A DNA stretch of 64,000 nucleotides from Atherix ibis (taxonomy: Eukaryota; Arthropoda; Insecta; Diptera; Athericidae): positions 36,677,212 through 36,741,211 of the forward strand of contig OY282609.1 in assembly GCA_958298945.1 (NCBI GenBank), read 5' to 3'. The notes under the pieces are model-generated. The model searched no databases, was not told the origin of the DNA, and saw only the letters and a list, made by a program, of their open reading frames with translations. The translations under genes were made by a program, and so were the position numbers. Below are positions 26,340-39,472 of the stretch, piece after piece (position 1 is the first letter of the stretch; each line of letters starts with the position of its first letter).

Positions 26340-28819
26340 CAAGGAAAAAAAATATGTGTAAAATTTATTTTATTTTTAATAATGCCAAGCCTACTACTCA
26401 ACATCTATCTCGTTATACTATTGTATAAATATGTAACATACATTTCCCAATCAACATAATTTTTTATGATCATCTCAAAAAATATGTTAAATATCAGATT
26501 TGGTTTATATGGCTATTCAAGAAATTTTTTTAATTTTCTGAACAGCCTAATACTTATACAAACACTTCCAAGGTTTTTTGCAGGTATTAGTCTAATAAAA
26601 AATGCGTTTATGAATAATATAAATTAAATAATAAACTTTATATTATGATAAATAGGTTCCTAAATATTTTGTATCGTATGAAACCATGTTTTATGATGAT
26701 TGGTGTTACGATAAAACTAAGAACTAGGTTTCAAGAGCTTATGCGGAACCAAATAGATTTTCATTTAGACCATTTTATTTAGACCATTTTATTCTGATTG
26801 TATAAATAAATATACATAATACAAAACGTAAAGAAATATAAAATATTACATGCTTTTTTGCAAAGCTTAACCATTCTTGAAATTTTTAAAATGAAAAATT
26901 GTGAACACCACAATTCGTTTTACAACTTTGGTTTCCATTTCAAACAAATTCGAAACATCATTTTCTTCCATTACACCACTAATTGTGAAGATTCTCTTTA
27001 TTTTTTAATTGTGTACGAGGAAAACAGTTTTTTTAGTGCCTATTATCTACCGATTATTAACTCAATTGCACTTTTTAGTAATTAATTCCCGCTGAAATAT
27101 ACTATCAAAGTTTATTGAAATAGCTTAAAAAAACACATAACTAGACCAGTTAAATTTTATTTACTATCTTGTAAGAAGTAAACTTTATAACAAAGACTCT
27201 ATAACAGTCATGACAAAATAATGAAATGGAAGTAATCAGGAGAGTTATTTGATGAGAGAATTATAATGGTGGGATAATTGGGTTCGAACCTTTTTATAAC
27301 GAGAGACGCACAGATCATGAACAAAGTGGAACATTTAAATAACGCTGAATAAACTGTTTTGAACCTTAGACGAGGCGTCAATATTTTTTTGGAGGCTTTT
27401 GTATTGAAAAATTATTTAATAGGTAACCAAAGATCAATACTGTATATCGAAATTGGTTTTAAAACTGATTCTTCAGTATTTTAAGTAGGTGTCGTTAATA
27501 CCTGTAAAGTTCAGGTAGGATAATTTGATGTAAGCCGGCTATAGGGATGGGTGGTTTTTGATAGTAGATGAAGATAATATATACAATTTCTGCTCATTTA
27601 GCATTACTCTTAAATACGTTAAGCAGTTTTAGACATTTTGGATATGGAATTTAGAGTTACTGGTAATTATTTGGATATTATACACGTAGTTGTATGTTAA
27701 AACTGGGTTAAGAATATTTGATATAATATTAAAATAAGGAAGTTTGTGATGCATTGAAATCCCTTAAATAAATAATTAAACATTAAGCTGAAGTGTTATT
27801 ACAAAATATAAAATAAATTCCATAGTGAAGAAAAATATCTTATACGAACTGGATTTATGATTTGATAAAATTAAGGGGATAGGATATAAAATTAATTCAA
27901 AATTATCCAGTTATTAAATATTCGAAATACAACATATTTTAAAATTTTTTATTATAAACTATATTTGCAATATTTAATGTAACAATTCGAAATATTTAAT
28001 GAAGCAATTTAAAATATGGTAATTATTTTGACTAACTAAACATTTTTTATTGATGGATATCATTTCATCAAGACTTAAAAAAAATTAACAAATAACACGA
28101 AATATGTTCAAAAATTGTTTAAATGTATCTGCGGATTTATAAATATTAAACGTGCTCATATAGAGACAGAAGTTATCTTTCATACGAACAATAATGAAGA
28201 GCATACCCAGAATGGATTTTCGATTATTTGGTAATTATTATAGCAATAAATCGTCTCTTGGGAGTTGAGACCATTTCTCTAACTAGGAATTATGTCAAAT
28301 GTATGACTATTAGGCCATTCCTTATCCAACGGATACAAAAACAGATGGGCGGTTATTCAACATAATTGAATGAATTATGATTCAGGGACTTTTGGTTAGA
28401 TTATACAAATTATCCCATAGAAAACTTAGCATTCGCCTTTTGGCAAAGTCATGTTGAAATGCTATTATAACAAATTTTTATTGACTTGAAAATGAGTAGT
28501 AGTTATCGTAAAATTTGAATAATTAATATATATGTAGATATGTGCCTATTAGGCTATTAATATTATTTTATTTTTTGCTGTAAACAATTTTATTTTGATT
28601 ATTGGTCATAAAGTCATATTCGAATTAAGTTCATTCCTTTTAAAAGTGAGCAGTGTTTACATGCGATGGTGAATATGTTGAGTTTAATTTAAACTTAAGA
28701 ATAATTGAATTGAGTTTTAAATGCGAAAAATTATAATAAAAAATTTTAAATTTATTATACAATACAATATAAAAAATTGCAATAAAAAGCATTTATTTTT
28801 TGATAAATGAAATTGAAAT
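26340..28819. other. AT-rich region upstream of the first IR gene
   Basis: No gene recognised. Short tandem near-repeats occur at 26755-26790 (ATTTAGACCATTTT) and 27965-28010 (AATATTTAATG). The IR promoter must lie near the right end. Confidence 0.35.
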
Positions 28820-30740
28820 ATGTTAAAAATATTGCCAGTCATTTTAATTAGTTTATTTATTCATTTTAACGAGAGTATCTTAGTTGTGGATATGATGCCA
28901 ACAATTCAAAAAGACGTTATCTACTCCTATAAGAAAATTATGAATAGTTTGAATTTTTATACAGTTTACTTCATTACGGACAGTGTTGAAAAAGAACATT
29001 TTTACAATATCGTCCGAATAACTGGCAATCGTCCTTCACTTATAATAAACTCGACTTATAAGCACAAAATTCTAATACCATCAGCATGTTTCGTTGACAA
29101 TTTTGTAGTTGTGATAATATTTGAAAGTTTTCTTCAAATTGAAACTACATTACGAACGTATCTCTATGAACGTATTATAGTACAGCGAACACGAATACTT
29201 ATTATAGTATTAACAAAAGTGAATAGAACAAGAATTCAAAAATTTTTTGAGGAACTTTGGAAACTGCAAATATTAAATATTATTGTAATAATACATAAAA
29301 GAATATTAACATATAATCCATTTTTTAATGAGTATTATATTAATTTAAATAATGAACCAATAGAAAATGGTCCATTTTTCTCAGACAAAGCTCAAAATAT
29401 GGCTGGAAGATCATTGGAAATTCCTCTAATTGAGTTGATTCCAAGTTTACAAAAAATTTATCGCCAAGGTAAGTGGACATGGACAGGTGAAAATATTCCG
29501 ATTCTAGATTCATTGAGAAAATACTATAATGCTAGTGTGGAGCCAACGATCTACAATAAGACGGATTTTGGATTTGAAGTTTTCCTTAACGATACACATT
29601 CTGTCGTCAAGTCTGGCGTTGGACGAATAATTGTCGAAAACAAAGGAGCATTTACTATTGATCGAAGACTCTATGAAGTCTCCAATAATTTCGATTATGT
29701 ATATCCAATAGATTATACGAGCCTTATATTGCTAGTTCCCAAAGCAGAACAATGGCCACCGTATTTGGCGCTTTACTACTCCTTAAATACATATACAAAA
29801 CTACTTATTATGGTTGCATTGCTGTCAACTTTGTCATGTATTTGGATAGCTCATTGGATTTTTGAAAAGGAGATAAACAGTATCGATTTGATTTTGAATA
29901 TAAGTGCGATATTGACTGGACAACCACCTAATATTCAATTTACGCTTCGAAGTGTGCGAGTTGTTGTGATTATATGGCAATTCTTTTGCGTTTTGATTAT
30001 AGCAATATTTACCAATCAAATAATAGTCAGTTTAGTAATTCCAAAATATTTTGACGATGTGGATAATCCAGTCGAAGCTCTTTTGAAAAAGGATTGGTTG
30101 CTACTAACTTTTACAGATTTGGCAGGACTTTTCAAATCGTAAAGAATATTTATTTTTTTTATTTTAAATATATTACAATAAATTTAATTCGCAGATTTAA
30201 ATATTCTGAAAATTATATTGAGAGACTTCTGGCTGAGCGTGTTATCGGATTACCAAGAAATGAATTCTACAATAAAGCCTTGAATCCTAATGGAAAATAT
30301 ATGCTAATAGTAAGCGAAGGGGTTGGAAGTTATATTTTTGGTAAAACTGATTTTATGAGAGGCTACCATCAAACTCAAGCTTTTATGTGTAATTAGAATA
30401 ATTTAACAATGAACAACTTTTAATAAAATTATTATGATTAGAAAAATTTCTTTTTGCAGCAAGCCGTCCAGTATCGAATGTCGTGGCAAGAGGATCAATT
30501 CTTTTTGAATCATTCAATAATTTTTGGTTGCGAATATTTGAAAGCGGTATTGATCAGTTTTGGCGAAATATTATGGCCTGGGAACAAAGAACATGGGATA
30601 CCCGCGTACACGAAGACATGGTAATGACTTTGAAACATGTTCAACCGGCATATATTTTATTAACAATTGGACTTTCATTGGCTACTCTATCATTTCTAAT
30701 AGAACTATACATTTATTATTATCGTAAGAAAATGCATTAA
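28820..30740 (+). CDS. Divergent ionotropic receptor (IR) 1, 3 exons
   Basis: Predicted 597-aa IR, a ligand-gated cation channel related to ionotropic glutamate receptors and used by insects for smell, taste and other senses; expected in sensory-neuron membranes. Exons: 28820-30138, 30195-30388, 30460-30740, with GT-AG introns of 56 and 71 bases. Seen: signal peptide 1-19 (MLKILPVILISLFIHF); a long N-terminal region; S1 ligand-binding lobe with WTWTGENIPILDSLRKYYNA and the YVYPIDY segment; TM1 at about 325-348; pore and TM2 at about 378-400 (VVIIWQFFCVLIIAIFTNQI); S2 lobe in exons 1-2; TM3 near the C-terminus (YILLTIGLSLATLSFLIELY). The canonical glutamate-binding Arg of S1 is not recognisable, as in most divergent IRs. 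The same exon layout occurs in the IR at 39473-41523. AATAAA lies 20 bases after the stop. Ligand and named orthologue unknown. Confidence 0.8.
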
Positions 30741-30759
30741 AATATTTGGGGGAATATTA

Positions 30760-30765
30760 AATAAA
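30760..30765 (+). promoter_or_regulatory. Polyadenylation signal AATAAA of IR 1
   Basis: Canonical hexamer 20 bases beyond the stop codon at 30740. Confidence 0.55.
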
Positions 30766-30769
30766 TGTA

Positions 30770-31490
30770 ACGAACCGTCTTTTGGATGTTCAGTTTACAA
30801 ATTTTACAAGCTTACATATTTTGATGTAATCTCTAATGTTTTCTTGAAATTTTTTTCATGACTACAAAGTGCATTAATATTATCTTATAAATATTCGGCA
30901 AAGATCATAGAGAATATTAATATTACAAACTTCGAGGAACTATAAGGGGCCTTACTTACTAATTAAATAAGTTCGTTCAATAATACTGTTGTAGAAAGTC
31001 TGGTGGCGCAGCACCAATAGTCAGATTTTGGGGAACGAATCCGAGCTAGTTACTTGAAGTTTAATAAGAAAAACTGTTATTAAATCAAAAACTAAGGGAG
31101 AGATCACGTTCGGATATAAACTGATTATTAGTCAATAGTCTCTTAAAATATGAGGGATATTTTGTCTCTGAAATCGGATCACCTCAAATTACATGAATAT
31201 CATAATCAACACTACGATTAATTGTTTAATTAATGATCTAGATTATTTCTGATGATAAATTCAGGTTTATATAAGCATTAGTAAATAATTATTAGGATAA
31301 AAGATAAGGAAGAATTTTTTTTTTAAAGTAATCAAGTGACATCGATTTTTAAGATTATGTATTATAACATGTTTGGTGAAAACTAAATGGCTTATTATAA
31401 TTCTGAGCATTTAACTCCCCCAAAAATTAAGGTATAGCTCTATAGTATAAAGCAATTTATTGTAAATGTGACATAAGTACAGATTTAATT
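30770..31490. other. AT-rich intergenic DNA
   Basis: Nothing recognised on either strand. Confidence 0.4.
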
Positions 31491-31494
31491 ATAT

Positions 31495-32735
31495 CGGGAG
31501 ACTTTTTTGCTGTTTGGTTTTTCATGTTTTTATTTTTGACAGATCACATGTGATCCATGACATGTGTCAAAGTCAAAAATGCTCAATTATTTTATCATTG
31601 CCATTTCATTATGGAAAGACTTATATCCGAACAACGCTTACAAATTATTGAATTTTATTATACACGTAACTATGAAGAAATGTGTTTTGCGCACTGCGAC
31701 CATTTTATTGTCGTCATAATCGACCTACAGAGCAAGCAATTCAAGCCATAGTGACAAAATTTCACAGTAATTTTGCGTTATTGAATATCAAACCACCAAC
31801 CCGTGTGTGTAGAGTGCGCACAGAGGAAAATATTGCAGCCGTAGCGTCCAGTATTAGTGTAAACCGCGATTTGTCCAGCCGTCGCCGTTCACAGTAATGG
31901 AGATTGTGTCACTCGACTATGTTGAAGATTTTACGCGAGGATCTTAGTCTGAAAGCAAATAAAATACTGCTCGTGCAAGAACTGAAGCTGAACGATCTGC
32001 CAAAACGTTGAATTTGCGGTGAGTATACTTAGAACTATAATAAAATTACTGAAAAATTGCGTTTAGCGACCATTCAACTATAAATGTAGTTTTTACATTT
32101 CTAGAATGGGTATGTGAATAAACAAAATTCTTTGAACAACCATAGAAAAAATAAGAACTGCCACTATACCCGGAAAAATGCATTGTTTGGTGTGGTTTAT
32201 GAACCCGTGCAATCACAGGTCCGTATTTCTTTAAAGATGTTACAGTCAATGGCGCCCATTATTGCTCTATGATTCCAAATTTTTTTTTACTCAAAATATA
32301 AGAACTGCATATGATTGACATGTGGTTTCAATAAAACGCCGTTACATATCGTACAGCACGTGAAACAATGGACATATTGAGAGATGAGTTCGGTGAGCAA
32401 TTTATCTCACGTTTCGAACCTGTGAGTTAGCCGCCTAGATCGTTCAATTTGACGCCTCTAGACTATTTTTTATAATACCGATAAGCCAGCGTTTTCACAT
32501 GTGTAATAAGCGAGATATTAGCCGAGATGCTCTAAAAAGTGGGTCAAAATTGAACCTCTCGCATGGATCATTTAATATCACTCGCGTCCAACATTTACAT
32601 GTAATAATCTTAATAAAGTAAATGGCAAATATTGATTTATGTTATCGATTAAAACAAAAATAAACTTTTGCAAATTTTCTGTTTTTTTTTTGAAAATTTG
32701 AAAACCAAACACTTAAAAAATCACCCATTATAAGT
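31495..32735 (+). pseudogene. DD41D mariner, near full-length relic
   Basis: Termini are weak TIRs: TGTTTGGTTTT near 31512 and its complement near 32700, each beside a T-rich run. Transposase start at about 31611: MERLISEQRLQIIEFYY, then RPTEQAIQAIVTKFHSNFAL, PPTRVCRVRTEENIAAVASS and the SRRRSQ block. Later: NGYVNKQN near 32110, then MIDMWFQ followed by a stop where Gln belongs and Asn in place of the second catalytic Asp, then LTPLDYFL with the third Asp intact. The RPTEQAIQAIVTKF and LTPLDYF pattern and the roughly 41-residue spacing identify the DD41D (rosa-like) group. Many frameshifts and stops; inactive. Confidence 0.8.
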
Positions 32736-32880
32736 AGAACGCACTTAATTAAAGCTATATCAACCATAATTAATTACACGATAACTGATATAAAATATAT
32801 TCTAGATCTTTTTATAAAGAGCTTAAGGCTAAATAAATATAAATACGTTAGCATTCATTTAAATATATCTAAAAGCAAAC

Positions 32881-32952
32881 ATTTTTAGAACATATTCGGT
32901 GGAAAATTTAAAAAAATTGTTCAACATTTTAAACTGAATATATTCTAAAAAT
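32881..32952. repeat. Imperfect 20-bp-arm inverted repeat
   Basis: 32881-32900 and 32933-32952 pair with two mismatches over 20 bases and a 32-base loop. ATATTCTAAAAA recurs once more at 32969. Confidence 0.65.
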
Positions 32953-32959
32953 AAAAAAA

Positions 32960-34539
32960 AAACCCAAATATATTCTAAAAAAAAGTGTTTTTGATGCATG
33001 CAATTTTATTTTATAATCGTATAAAATAGTTTGCTGGAAAATTTAACTTTATCAAAAAAGCAACTTTATAAACATAAAAAAAATTGTCAATTATTTATAG
33101 AACATTTTTTGTAATAAGTCAATTTTCCTAAAAACAATAAATTTTATTAATTTTTTTTCAAATATGGAAAATTATAATAAAAGTTAAAGCAATAAGTATG
33201 AATTAATCGTATGAAACAAAACCCCTACAATATAAAACTAAACAATATTAAATAATTACTCAAATATAATAATTCCAAATATGTTGTGTAAAAATTCGTA
33301 TAAATAAATAAATGAGAAAAAACTTTCCATTTAATTTACTATAAGCTTTCGTATTATTTGAAATAATAAAAATAGTTTGTTTAACTTTCATGGTCTAATT
33401 AACACATTCGCCTACGTTTCATTGATTTATTTTATATGAATTATTTTGCACATAAACTTCAATAGAATCATATACAAGTACAGGTATTAAAGAGAAAAAG
33501 TTAGTCTGTAATAAAAAAATTTCACATATAATCAGATCGTACACATATATTCGTATGTACCGGTAAGAGTCATTTCATAAAAATCTCATATTGGAAAAGT
33601 TTTGAACAAAAGTTTATTATCGAAAATTGCTTTGTTGGTAATCGAAAATAACTTAATGCACACATTCAATGATGGACGTATGAATAATACAAACTTTGGC
33701 TAATTGGAAAAGTGTACATAAAGGATGCCTATGAATTATAGGTGATTTCATATGAAAATTCGGCTGTTTGGTTTTTTTTAAAGTAAGATAAGTAAAAGTT
33801 GATTTTATTGGAAAACACCATATTTATAGTAAATTTATTGAGTTATTTACCTATTTATTTATGTATCTATTATTTGATAGTTTTTTATTGAAGTGGGTTC
33901 TAATATAACAACAGCTTTTTATCTTTTAATAAGTAAATAATGTTAAAATGAAATCTTCACTAAACTTTGAAATCTTCACTTATGGCCTAGTGACGATAAA
34001 AGGTGTATAAAAGAACTCATCATATATGTATGTTATGTAAAGAAATGCTATTAAAAAGCATTTTTAATTATTTTTCAATCAACTACCATGGGTAAAAGCA
34101 CATAACATATATATGTGTATAGTAAAATAATTTATTTTAACGCAAGATGTTTAAAGAGGAGCAGCCTATTTATGACTGAAACTTCAAAAGAAATATTTTA
34201 CTACCTTACGTATAGGTAATTTAGAATGGGTAAGTTGATTCAGAATTTTAAGCCGATATCTTGAGTTATTCTAAAAATCTTTGAAAAAATAGTTCACTAC
34301 CTTTTGTACAGATCATTTCAGAATGGGCTATTTCGTGCTTTCGATAGATTGATCCAAAATAATAAAACTATTTTAGATATAAACACGAAAGGTCTAAATC
34401 AGATACCTAATAATGATAAGTTATCAACGAACTATAATTAAGCGATATTGTATAACTAACGCCTATGGTATCAGGAATATATTCAACCAAAATGTACACT
34501 GGCGCAAGGAATAACTTAATCATTTTTACTTTTTAACTG
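32960..34539. other. AT-rich intergenic DNA
   Basis: No gene seen. Two related blocks near 34195-34235 and 34295-34335 (ACTACCTT...TTAGAATGGG / TTCAGAATGGG) suggest an old ~105-bp tandem unit. Confidence 0.35.
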
Positions 34540-34715
34540 TATGCAAGTTCACAAAGTGACAACATTTCCTTTTGGAAAGCCGCTAGACGAATACTCACGT
34601 ACAAAAATATTCACATCAAAATGACGGTAACAGGGCAAAAACAGAAAAACATATTTGCTAAGCATTTTATAAATACTCAAAATAATGATAGAGAAGACAA
34701 ATCAATTAAACAAAA
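34540..34715 (+). mobile_element. Jockey-type LINE internal scrap
   Basis: Resembles 35705-35885, the region between endonuclease and RT of the adjacent LINE (shared AAAATGACGGTAAC and GGGCAAAAA). Because that sequence belongs downstream of the endonuclease, this is a separate fragment placed before the next copy. Confidence 0.6.
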
Positions 34716-34769
34716 TAATAACACCACTTGTAAATGATTTGATGTCCATTGTGTTAGCTTTATCGTTCA

Positions 34770-37240
34770 CTATTCAAAAATAAATGTCGTCGTGCACCAA
34801 AAATTCCCTCTGCATCCTCTTATACAACGCAAATGGATTGAACCCCCATCGACGCATTGACTGAGACGCACCTTACATCCAGATCATACTTTACGGCGCA
34901 TGGCAGAACAGCTATCTTTATAAGAAAAACAATTAAACAAAACATTCACTTCAATTTCTCCTCCGAATCCCTGCAATCCATAATTTTTACTATTAATACT
35001 ACCTTATTTAATCTTAATGTAGCATCTGTATACTGTCGTCCCAACAAAACCATAACTGGTTCCGACTTTTTATTCTTCTTACACTCGTTGCCTGCGGGTG
35101 TTGATTACAAAGCTAAATACCCTCAATGGGGTTGCCACTTTGCTAACCCTCAAGGAAAGATTATTCAGAAAGCTCTATCCCATACATCATATCAAATAAC
35201 TTCCCCTACAAATCCAACATACTGGCCAACATCTGTTTCAAAATGACCTGATATCCTCGATTCCTTCATTAGCACTCCTTCAATTATCATGAATTCTAGT
35301 ATTGATTCAAACTCTCATCATAGTCCTGTTCTCCTTACGATTCAAACTCTCATCATAGTCCTGTTCTCCTTACCCTTAATTCTGGGCCAATCTTAAAGAC
35401 TCTTCATCCTAGGCTGATAAATTTCAAAATAGACTGCAACATATTTAGAAACAAATTAGACCACCAGATTGACTTAAAACGAACGTTAAAAACAGCAAAC
35501 GACATTAACGATGCTGTAAATAATCTCACTTCCACATATATATGCAACATGCAGTCACAACCGCTCACATCTCTTAAAATACGACACAACCACAACAACC
35601 AAATTTACCAACTAAAATACGTACATTAATTAACGAAAAAAGAAAAATGAATGCGTAGCTACAAATAGAAACTTAACCGACATGAAATTTACACAAGATC
35701 AATTAGTGACAATATTTCTTTATACGAAGCCACTAGACAAATACTCTCGTACAAAAGAACATTCTATCCACTGAAACAAAATGACGGTAACTGGGCAAAA
35801 ATAGACAAAGAAAAGCCCGAAGTATTTACTAAACATTTGGTAAATACTTTTGCTCCACCTGATAATATAGAAGACAAATCGCATACCAACAATATTATCG
35901 AAGAACTAATGTTTCCAATTCCTATGAGTTTTCCTCCTATTCTGAAGCAAATTTCCCGAAAAGCTTTAGTTTTAATTACATACATTTTTAATAGTATCCT
36001 GCGCACAACCTATTTTCCTCTACATTGGAAATTTACTCTCATTAATATTATTTCTAAGCCAATTAAACCCATTAATTCTCCTTCCTCTTGTAGACCTATC
36101 AGCTTCTTACCAATTGTTGGTAAAATATTTGAAAAACTCCTATTAAAATGATTCTACCCAGTCCTAGTTAATGGAAAAATTATTCCTGATCACCAATTTG
36201 GCTTCCGATCTGAACACTCCACTATCCAGCAATGCCATCGCCTTGTTGATCACATAGCATCCTCTCTTGAGGGGAAAGAGTATTGCGCAGGAGTATGTTT
36301 AGATGTATCCCAAGCTTTTGATCGTGTGTAGCATCCTAGACTCCTCTGGTAACTCAAGAGTTTTCTTCCTTCAATATACTACCTTATCATAAACAAATAT
36401 CTCTCCCAACGTAATTTTCAAGTTGCAATTAACTCAGAATCCTCGGAAATGTAGTCCCATAATGCAGTATGATTGGTCCCATTTTGTATAATTTTTATAC
36501 CCATGACATCCTAGCTGATCCTAATACTATCATTGCTACTTATGCAGACGATATAGCCATACTTGCTACCCATACAAATCCTGACATAGCTTCCAACAAT
36601 TTACAATTCCATATCCACAACCTTCAATCCTGGTTGAAGAGATGGAGAGTGAGGGTAAATTAACAGAAGAATGCTCACATTACTTTCAAGTAAAACCATT
36701 ATACGATAAAGTAAGTTATTTGAGACTTTATATGGGCAAGAGATTAACATGGAACCCACATACTACACTAAAAAGAGTTGAAGCTAACAGATGTTACTTA
36801 CAACTTCGTAGACTACAAGACAAACGCTCGAAACTAATAATCAAAAGTAAGCTTCTAGTCTACAATACAATTATAAAACCTATTTGGACATATGAAATTG
36901 AACTGAGGGGTTCACCGAAACGTTGCAATTCCTATCGCGTCCAGGTCTTACAATCCAAGATGCTCCATAAAATTGTTGATGCTCTCTTTTATGTTCGTAA
37001 CAACGTAATACATCGTGATCTTTGTTCAGGACCTGTGCATTTGCAGCTATCAAAAATTGCACTCCAGTTTATCCCATCATCATAATGCACTTATAAGAGA
37101 ATTTTCTGGTACTGCCCTCCCCGGAAACACTCATCGGAAGCTTAAGAGATAATGGCCTAGAGATTTTCTAGAGGAATCTAACTTCCATTAGTTGGGGAAA
37201 TGCCGATGGGTGTTTACTCCCACTTCATGATGCAGAAGAT
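34770..37240 (+). pseudogene. Jockey-clade LINE, ORF2 (endonuclease + RT), decayed
   Basis: Apurinic-like endonuclease remains at 34835-35340: NANGLNPHR, then ETHLTSRSYFTAHG (positions 34857 on), ASVYCRPN and the LDSFIST...SNSHHSPVLLT end. RT remains at 35940-36670: RPISFLPIVGKIFEKLLLK, DHQFGFRSEHSTIQQCHR, VCLDVSQAFDRV, GPILYNFYTHDI and the catalytic YADD box (ATYADDIAILATHTN, about 36535-36580). C-terminal region 36680-37080 has LLVYNTIIKPIWTYEIEL. A short 3' tail with GCCGATGGGTGTTTACTCCC ends near 37240. Many stops and frameshifts; the linker lacks about 100 residues compared with intact jockey elements. Confidence 0.8.
35304..35373. repeat. Exact 35-bp tandem duplication
   Basis: Unit 35304-35338 is repeated without change at 35339-35373. 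It lies at the end of the LINE endonuclease region and shifts the frame there. Confidence 0.9.
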
Positions 37241-37960
37241 TGTTAATTAAAATGATACAATCCGATAAAGAAAAAAAAAGACAAATCACATACTAATAAA
37301 ATTAACGAAGAACTAATGTTCCTAATTCTAATGAACGCATCTTCGAAACATTTTAAGCTCTCTGAAATTTGAAGGCTGCCATCTTGTTGAAACCACATAT
37401 TTATTAAATCAATATTTTCCCTAGACTTTAATGGCACCTTACTTAGAACTTCACCTGACTAAGAAAACTTCAAACTAACAGATGTTATCTACAATTACTT
37501 AGACTACTGGACAAATGGTCGAAAGTAATAATAAACAATAAACGCGATAATAAAAAGGATTTAGTGTTCAACAAAACGTTCCAATTCGTATCGCATCCAA
37601 TTCTTACAATCCATGATCGTTCGTAAAATTGTTGGTATAAAATCGTGATCGTAATATTCCTTAGTTCACAACTTTTCTATTTCCCATTACGAAAAATTTC
37701 TCACATATTTATCCTATCATTACAATCCACTCGTAAGTGAAATTTTTCTAATCCTTTACCCGATAATATTCAGCGAAGTCAAAAAACAATTGCTTCAATA
37801 TTTCTTAGATTCTTCTAGCTCTCATAAAATGGAAAAACGCCGATGGGTGTTTGTTCCCACTTCATAGCTTCCTAATATTGTAAATTAATTTGCGATGTAA
37901 ATCTGCTTGTTACAATATAATTGTTGTTTTGCATATTAATAAAAATAAAACAAAATATTT
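37241..37960 (+). mobile_element. Second jockey-type LINE 3' fragment
   Basis: Starts with a block like 35875-35925 of the previous copy (ACAAATCACATACTAATAAA), then after an inserted segment continues from the RT C-terminal region (about 37460 on) to a 3' tail with GCCGATGGGTGTTTGTTCCC at 37832-37851 and an A-rich end near 37950. Internally deleted. Confidence 0.65.
37325..37437 (-). mobile_element. DD41D mariner scrap inside the LINE fragment
   Basis: Minus-strand frame reads SRENIDLINMWFQQDGS near 37435-37370, matching the second-Asp block DMWFQQDGATC of the DD41D group. Only about 100 bases remain, and the downstream LINE resumes right after it. Confidence 0.55.
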
Positions 37961-38389
37961 TCAAAGAATAATAAATCCTGTCCATACGAAATTGGGAACA
38001 GGAGTTGTTATTCTGTATAAAAAATGAAAATCGTTAAATTAAAAAATAACTTACTCACACATTCTCAAATAATTTGAATTTTACTGAAAGTTTTACGAGT
38101 AAAAAATGTGCATCTACAATATTACAATAAAAGAAAGTATGCTTGTGTGCAAACTTTGTACTTATTTTCAAAATAATACAATGAATGTACTAAATTGTAA
38201 TTAATAAAATTAGTATAAATTAAATTGTTAACTAATAAATGCGATAAGAACATAAAGAAAGCAAGACTTTATTTTGTTTGAATTATTGGAGATATCATGA
38301 GATTTGGGTTTAACAATATACTACGTAGAATATTCGTTTTACTAAACTCATTAATAGAAAATTCAAAGTAATTCGATATTTTTTCTGGG

Positions 38390-38455
38390 TACAGGCTTTC
38401 ATTAATAATTTGTAGACTTTCCGGTTAGTCTACAAATTATTAATGAAAGCCTGTA
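38390..38455. repeat. Perfect 29-bp-arm hairpin
   Basis: Arms 38390-38418 and 38427-38455 are exact complements around an 8-base loop (TTCCGGTT). Confidence 0.92.
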
Positions 38456-38462
38456 TTACTAT

Positions 38463-38562
38463 CAGATATTACTATCACTTATATTATTTATTATTATAAA
38501 TAATATAAGTGATAGTAATATCTTAAATGACAGATATTACTATCACTTATATTATTTATAAA
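38463..38562. repeat. Perfect 28-bp-arm hairpin plus a third arm copy
   Basis: Arms 38464-38491 and 38496-38523 pair exactly around a 4-base loop. The left arm is then repeated in direct orientation at 38532-38559. It lies 8 bases after the previous hairpin. Confidence 0.9.
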
Positions 38563-39472
38563 TAAAAATTGCTAAATTTTAACTTTAATAATTTATTATC
38601 ACTACTTTTTTCAAACGCGAAAGAGTTTGAATAATAAAAAGTTTGAAAGAACTTAAATTGATAGAAAATGTTATTTGCAATCTAGGCTGCTTTTGATTAA
38701 AAAAAAATCTATATTTTAAGTATGGGTTATTCGTCCAAAATTAGATTTGAATAAAATCGATCAACCTCTGTTTTAACAAATGACAAACAGTGTATTTGTT
38801 CGTACAGTTATTTATTTTGTTATCATTCAATTCTTAAATTTTAAGCTTTATTAGAAATCAATCAACTTAAAATATCTATACTATTTATCGAATTAATGTT
38901 AATTGACTGAATTTCTCAAGATAATTGTTAATTTCCTATATCGGCCTTTTACACTCATGCCACTTTCGGTCAATGAGAGCGTCTCTTTGTAAAAATACCC
39001 ACAACCGTCCACAAGTGGTCTTAACTTTATGATGGAAAAAGAAAATTACCTTGAAGTTGAAGGCAATCCTTAATTTAGTAACTCTATAAAGTGAAGCTAT
39101 TCTATAATGAAAAGTACTGCTACACCTAACTGTGTGGCTACTATTGTTAAGCGAAACGACTAATAACCCCCAAAAGAATTAAGTCCAAATCACGAAGGGC
39201 AATAAATAAATATTGCTCAGGCGATAACTCAAGTCATAAATTTTATCGTCGTCTCTAAATTAACTTTTATTAAATTAACGAGCACCAAACAGGTATGTAC
39301 GAAGTGTATACAATTTTTTAATATTCTTTTATATAAATACCATATATATTTTTTACAAGCTCCAACAAAACAAAAATTGCAATAAACCAACTTGTGTTGC
39401 GTGCACTTAATTAAGAAAATGTCTAGAATAGTGTGGCGACAAGCAATTGAAATAATTAACAAAAATGAATTT
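38563..39472. other. 3' flank of IR 2 and AT-rich DNA
   Basis: No gene seen. TTTATT at 39266-39271 is a possible polyadenylation signal (AATAAA on the minus strand), 200 bases past the IR stop codon. Confidence 0.35.

Noticed and set aside
27270..27300. TGGGTTCGAACCTTTTT looks like a tRNA T-arm and terminator
   Set aside because: No acceptor stem, D-arm or anticodon arm can be drawn around it; GGTTCGAACC is a chance palindrome.
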